Positions 6,820 through 8,120 of a stretch of 8,120 nucleotides of DNA are shown here, one piece after another. Location of the stretch: NCBI GenBank assembly GCA_003132645.1, contig PKYM01000068.1, forward strand, positions 4,884 to 13,003, read 5' to 3'. Below the pieces are notes generated by a model that was given only the letters and a program-made list of their open reading frames with translations, did not search any database and was not told the origin of the DNA. The stretch is from Actinomycetota bacterium (GTDB lineage: Bacteria > Actinomycetota > Thermoleophilia > UBA2241). Every line of letters begins with the position of its first letter. Positions within the stretch are counted from its first letter, which is position 1. The translations under genes and the position numbers were made by a program.

Positions 6820-7284
6820 ATGACGAGGGGCGGTTTCCTGAAGTGGCTGATCGGCGTGCTGAGCGCGGTCGCGCTGGGCGGCATCGTCTATCCGGTCGTG
6901 CGGTTCCTCAAGCCGCCGACGGCCAGCACGGCCACCATCGGCCAGGTCGTCAACATCGGCCCGGTCTCGTCGTTTCCAGCCGGGCAGCTCACGGCGGCCA
7001 CGGTCCAGGGCCGGCCGGCCATCGTCACCAACGTGGCCGGCAAGATCGTCGTCTACTCGGCGATCTGCACCCATCTGGGGTGCGTCGCGGCGCCCAGCGG
7101 CAGCGAGCTTCACTGCCCCTGCCACGGCAGCGTCTTTTCGGCGACCGGCACGGTCATCCACGGCCCGGCCACCCTGCCACTGCCCCTCTATAGCGCCAAG
7201 GTCAGCGGCGGCTCCGTGCTCGTCGGGCCGGTGAGCTTCACGCGGGCCAGTTACCCGACCTGGTACAAGGGGCAGTTCGCGTGA
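6820..7284 (+). CDS. qcrA: Rieske [2Fe-2S] iron-sulfur protein of the menaquinol-cytochrome c reductase complex
   Basis: This protein carries electrons from the quinol-oxidation site on cytochrome b to cytochrome c. In the 154-aa form, one N-terminal transmembrane anchor (about residues 6-28) leads into a Rieske domain outside the membrane. The cluster motifs are CTHLGC (C83, H85, C88) and CPCHGS (C99, C101, H102): C83, H85, C99 and H102 are the iron ligands and C88/C101 the stabilising disulfide. HGPATLPLPLY supplies the conserved G-P-A loop. Proteins of this kind normally use the Tat pathway with an S/T-R-R-x-F-L-K motif; here the start reads MTRGGFLKW, so the second arginine is glycine. 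An in-frame ATG at 6751 would add 23 residues (ending HLFHAWRES) but lacks a ribosome site. The stop (7282-7284) is 32 nt before the preferred cytochrome b start. Order Rieske then cytochrome b matches qcrAB and petCB operons. Confidence 0.95.
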   Translation: MTRGGFLKWLIGVLSAVALGGIVYPVVRFLKPPTASTATIGQVVNIGPVSSFPAGQLTAATVQGRPAIVTNVAGKIVVYSAICTHLGCVAAPSGSELHCPCHGSVFSATGTVIHGPATLPLPLYSAKVSGGSVLVGPVSFTRASYPTWYKGQFA

Positions 7285-7305
7285 GCCTCGATGCCGTCGA
7301 ACCGC

Positions 7306-7312
7306 AAGGAGG
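7306..7312 (+). promoter_or_regulatory. Shine-Dalgarno site fixing the cytochrome b start
   Basis: AAGGAGG at 7306-7312 lies 4 nt before GTG 7317. It favours that start over the upstream GTG at 7281, which overlaps the Rieske stop by 4 nt and has only a weak AAGGGG at 7268-7273. Confidence 0.6.
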
Positions 7313-7316
7313 CGAC

Positions 7317-8012
7317 GTGACCCAGACCGACAGCGCGCAGCCCGCGCCGACCCACGGGCGCGTCCGCGGGGCGCTCGCCTGGGTCACCAACCGGCTCGGC
7401 ATGGAAGAGCTGATGGAAGATCAGTTCAACCGCGTCGTTCCGATCCACGCGACCAACTACATCTACTGCTTCGGCGGTATCGCTTTCATCCTCTTTCTGA
7501 TCCTGGCCGTCACCGGCATCATGATGGTGGTCTACTACCAGCCCACGCCTGACGCCGCCTACCAGAGCGTCGTCAACATCTCGACCAACGTGGCCTTCGG
7601 CTGGTGGATCCGCTCGATCCACAAGTGGGCCGCCACGGGCATGGTGATCCTCGTGTTCGTCCACATGCTGCGGGTGTTCTTCACGACCGCCTACAAGCGC
7701 CCGCGCGAGCTCAACTGGCTCAGCGGCGTGGTGCTGCTCGGGGTGACCATGGCCTTCGGCTTCACGGGCTACCTGCTTCCCTGGGACCAGAAGGCCTACT
7801 GGGCGACCCGCGTGGGCACCGACATCGCCGGCTCGACGCCGTTCATCGGCCATTTCCTGCTGGTCAGCCTGCGCGGCGGCGAGAACATCACGGGCGCGAC
7901 GCTCGGTCGCTTCTTCACACTGCACGTGCTCGTCCTGCCGGTGGTCATCGTCGTGTTCCTCGGCGCGCACTTCTTCATGATCCGCCGGCACGGCATCTCG
8001 GGCCGGCTGTAG
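7317..8012 (+). CDS. qcrB: Cytochrome b6-type subunit of the menaquinol-cytochrome c reductase complex
   Basis: This 231-aa, four-helix membrane protein corresponds to cytochrome b6 (the N-terminal half of a full cytochrome b). The haem-b histidines are H102 and H116 in SIHKWAATGMVILVFVHMLRV, and H203 and H218 in TLHVLVLP...AHFFMI. The second pair is 15 apart, the b6-type spacing, versus 14 in mitochondrial-type cytochrome b. C51 in YIYCFGGIAF aligns with the cysteine that covalently holds the extra haem c (ci/cn) in cytochrome b6f and in Bacillus QcrB. Other b6 hallmarks are FGWWIRSIHKW, KRPRELNW, FGFTGYLLPWDQ and the ending MIRRHGISGRL, which closely parallels the chloroplast b6 C-terminus. 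The PEWY quinol-site motif is absent, as expected, because it sits on the partner subunit. GTG 7317 is chosen for its ribosome site; GTG 7281 would add 12 residues. The protein moves electrons across the membrane from menaquinol. Confidence 0.95.
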   Translation: MTQTDSAQPAPTHGRVRGALAWVTNRLGMEELMEDQFNRVVPIHATNYIYCFGGIAFILFLILAVTGIMMVVYYQPTPDAAYQSVVNISTNVAFGWWIRSIHKWAATGMVILVFVHMLRVFFTTAYKRPRELNWLSGVVLLGVTMAFGFTGYLLPWDQKAYWATRVGTDIAGSTPFIGHFLLVSLRGGENITGATLGRFFTLHVLVLPVVIVVFLGAHFFMIRRHGISGRL

Positions 8013-8020
8013 CGGGAGGG

Positions 8021-8025
8021 GGAGG
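8021..8025 (+). promoter_or_regulatory. Shine-Dalgarno site of the third qcr-operon gene
   Basis: GGAGG at 8021-8025, inside a longer purine run from 8014, lies 6 nt before ATG 8032. It supports the truncated reading frame at the window edge as a real gene. Confidence 0.7.
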
Positions 8026-8031
8026 CAAGCG

Positions 8032-8120
8032 ATGCCCGATATCGTCGACAGGCCCCGCCAGGAATACACCTCGCGCTACTACTGGGAGCGCGAGCATGCG
8101 CCGGGCGAGAAGTTCATCCC
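8032..8120 (+). CDS. Start of a third bc-complex subunit gene (partial)
   Basis: Only 29 codons are visible before the right edge: MPDIVDRPRQEYTSRYYWER then EHAPGEKFI. The strong ribosome site, a gap of 19 nt after the cytochrome b stop and the same strand show it is the next gene of the operon. Because the preceding protein is only the b6 half of cytochrome b, a subunit IV-like protein (cytochrome b C-terminal half, possibly fused to cytochrome c as in Bacillus QcrC) is expected somewhere downstream. This fragment contains no diagnostic motif, so its identity is inferred from context alone. Confidence 0.6.
   Translation, partial: MPDIVDRPRQEYTSRYYWEREHAPGEKFI

Noticed and set aside
7251..8069. 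Minus-strand frame opposite the cytochrome b gene
   Set aside because: It is Asp/His/Gly-rich antisense sequence; the plus strand is an unmistakable cytochrome b6.

Overview
The DNA is very GC-rich, codons end strongly in G or C, and no stretch looks foreign in composition. A split menaquinol-cytochrome c reductase (Rieske plus a short cytochrome b6-type protein) and start codons placed about 7 nt after a -10 box (leaderless pattern) suggest a high-GC actinobacterial lineage, possibly a deep-branching one such as Thermoleophilia. This assignment is inference; no rRNA or marker gene is present.

Layout. (1) Positions 1-1857, minus strand: two oligopeptide/dipeptide ABC-transporter ATPases, an OppD/DppD type followed by an OppF/DppF type that runs off the left edge. 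They appear to start from their own promoter at 1864-1892. (2) 2022-3005, plus strand, divergent: an EamA/DMT-family membrane exporter. (3) 3006-3261: a 256-bp intergenic region with a nested inverted repeat. (4) 3262-5903, plus strand: a two-gene unit made of an NlpC/P60-like peptidase carrying two fibronectin-III-like domains and an enolase-superfamily dipeptide epimerase (L-Ala-D/L-Glu type). (5) 5916-6647, minus strand, convergent with the epimerase: a class-A-beta-lactamase-fold serine hydrolase with no signal peptide. (6) 6820-8120, plus strand, divergent from the hydrolase: Rieske iron-sulfur protein, cytochrome b6-like protein and the start of a third subunit, a respiratory bc complex operon continuing past the right edge.

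How the genes may work together: peptide-importer ATPases, an NlpC/P60-like enzyme and an L-Ala-D/L-Glu epimerase resemble the parts list of the Bacillus ykfABCD murein-peptide recycling operon (epimerase YkfB, NlpC/P60 enzyme YkfC, OppF-like ATPase YkfD). A plausible reading is import of cell-wall peptides, cleavage in the cytoplasm and epimerisation of L-Ala-D-Glu, with the serine hydrolase as a possible extra peptidase or amidase. The genes are not in one operon, so this remains a hypothesis. The qcr operon is a separate housekeeping module.

The oddest structural signal is a perfect 40-bp palindrome (4629-4668) inside the second FnIII-like domain of the peptidase gene.
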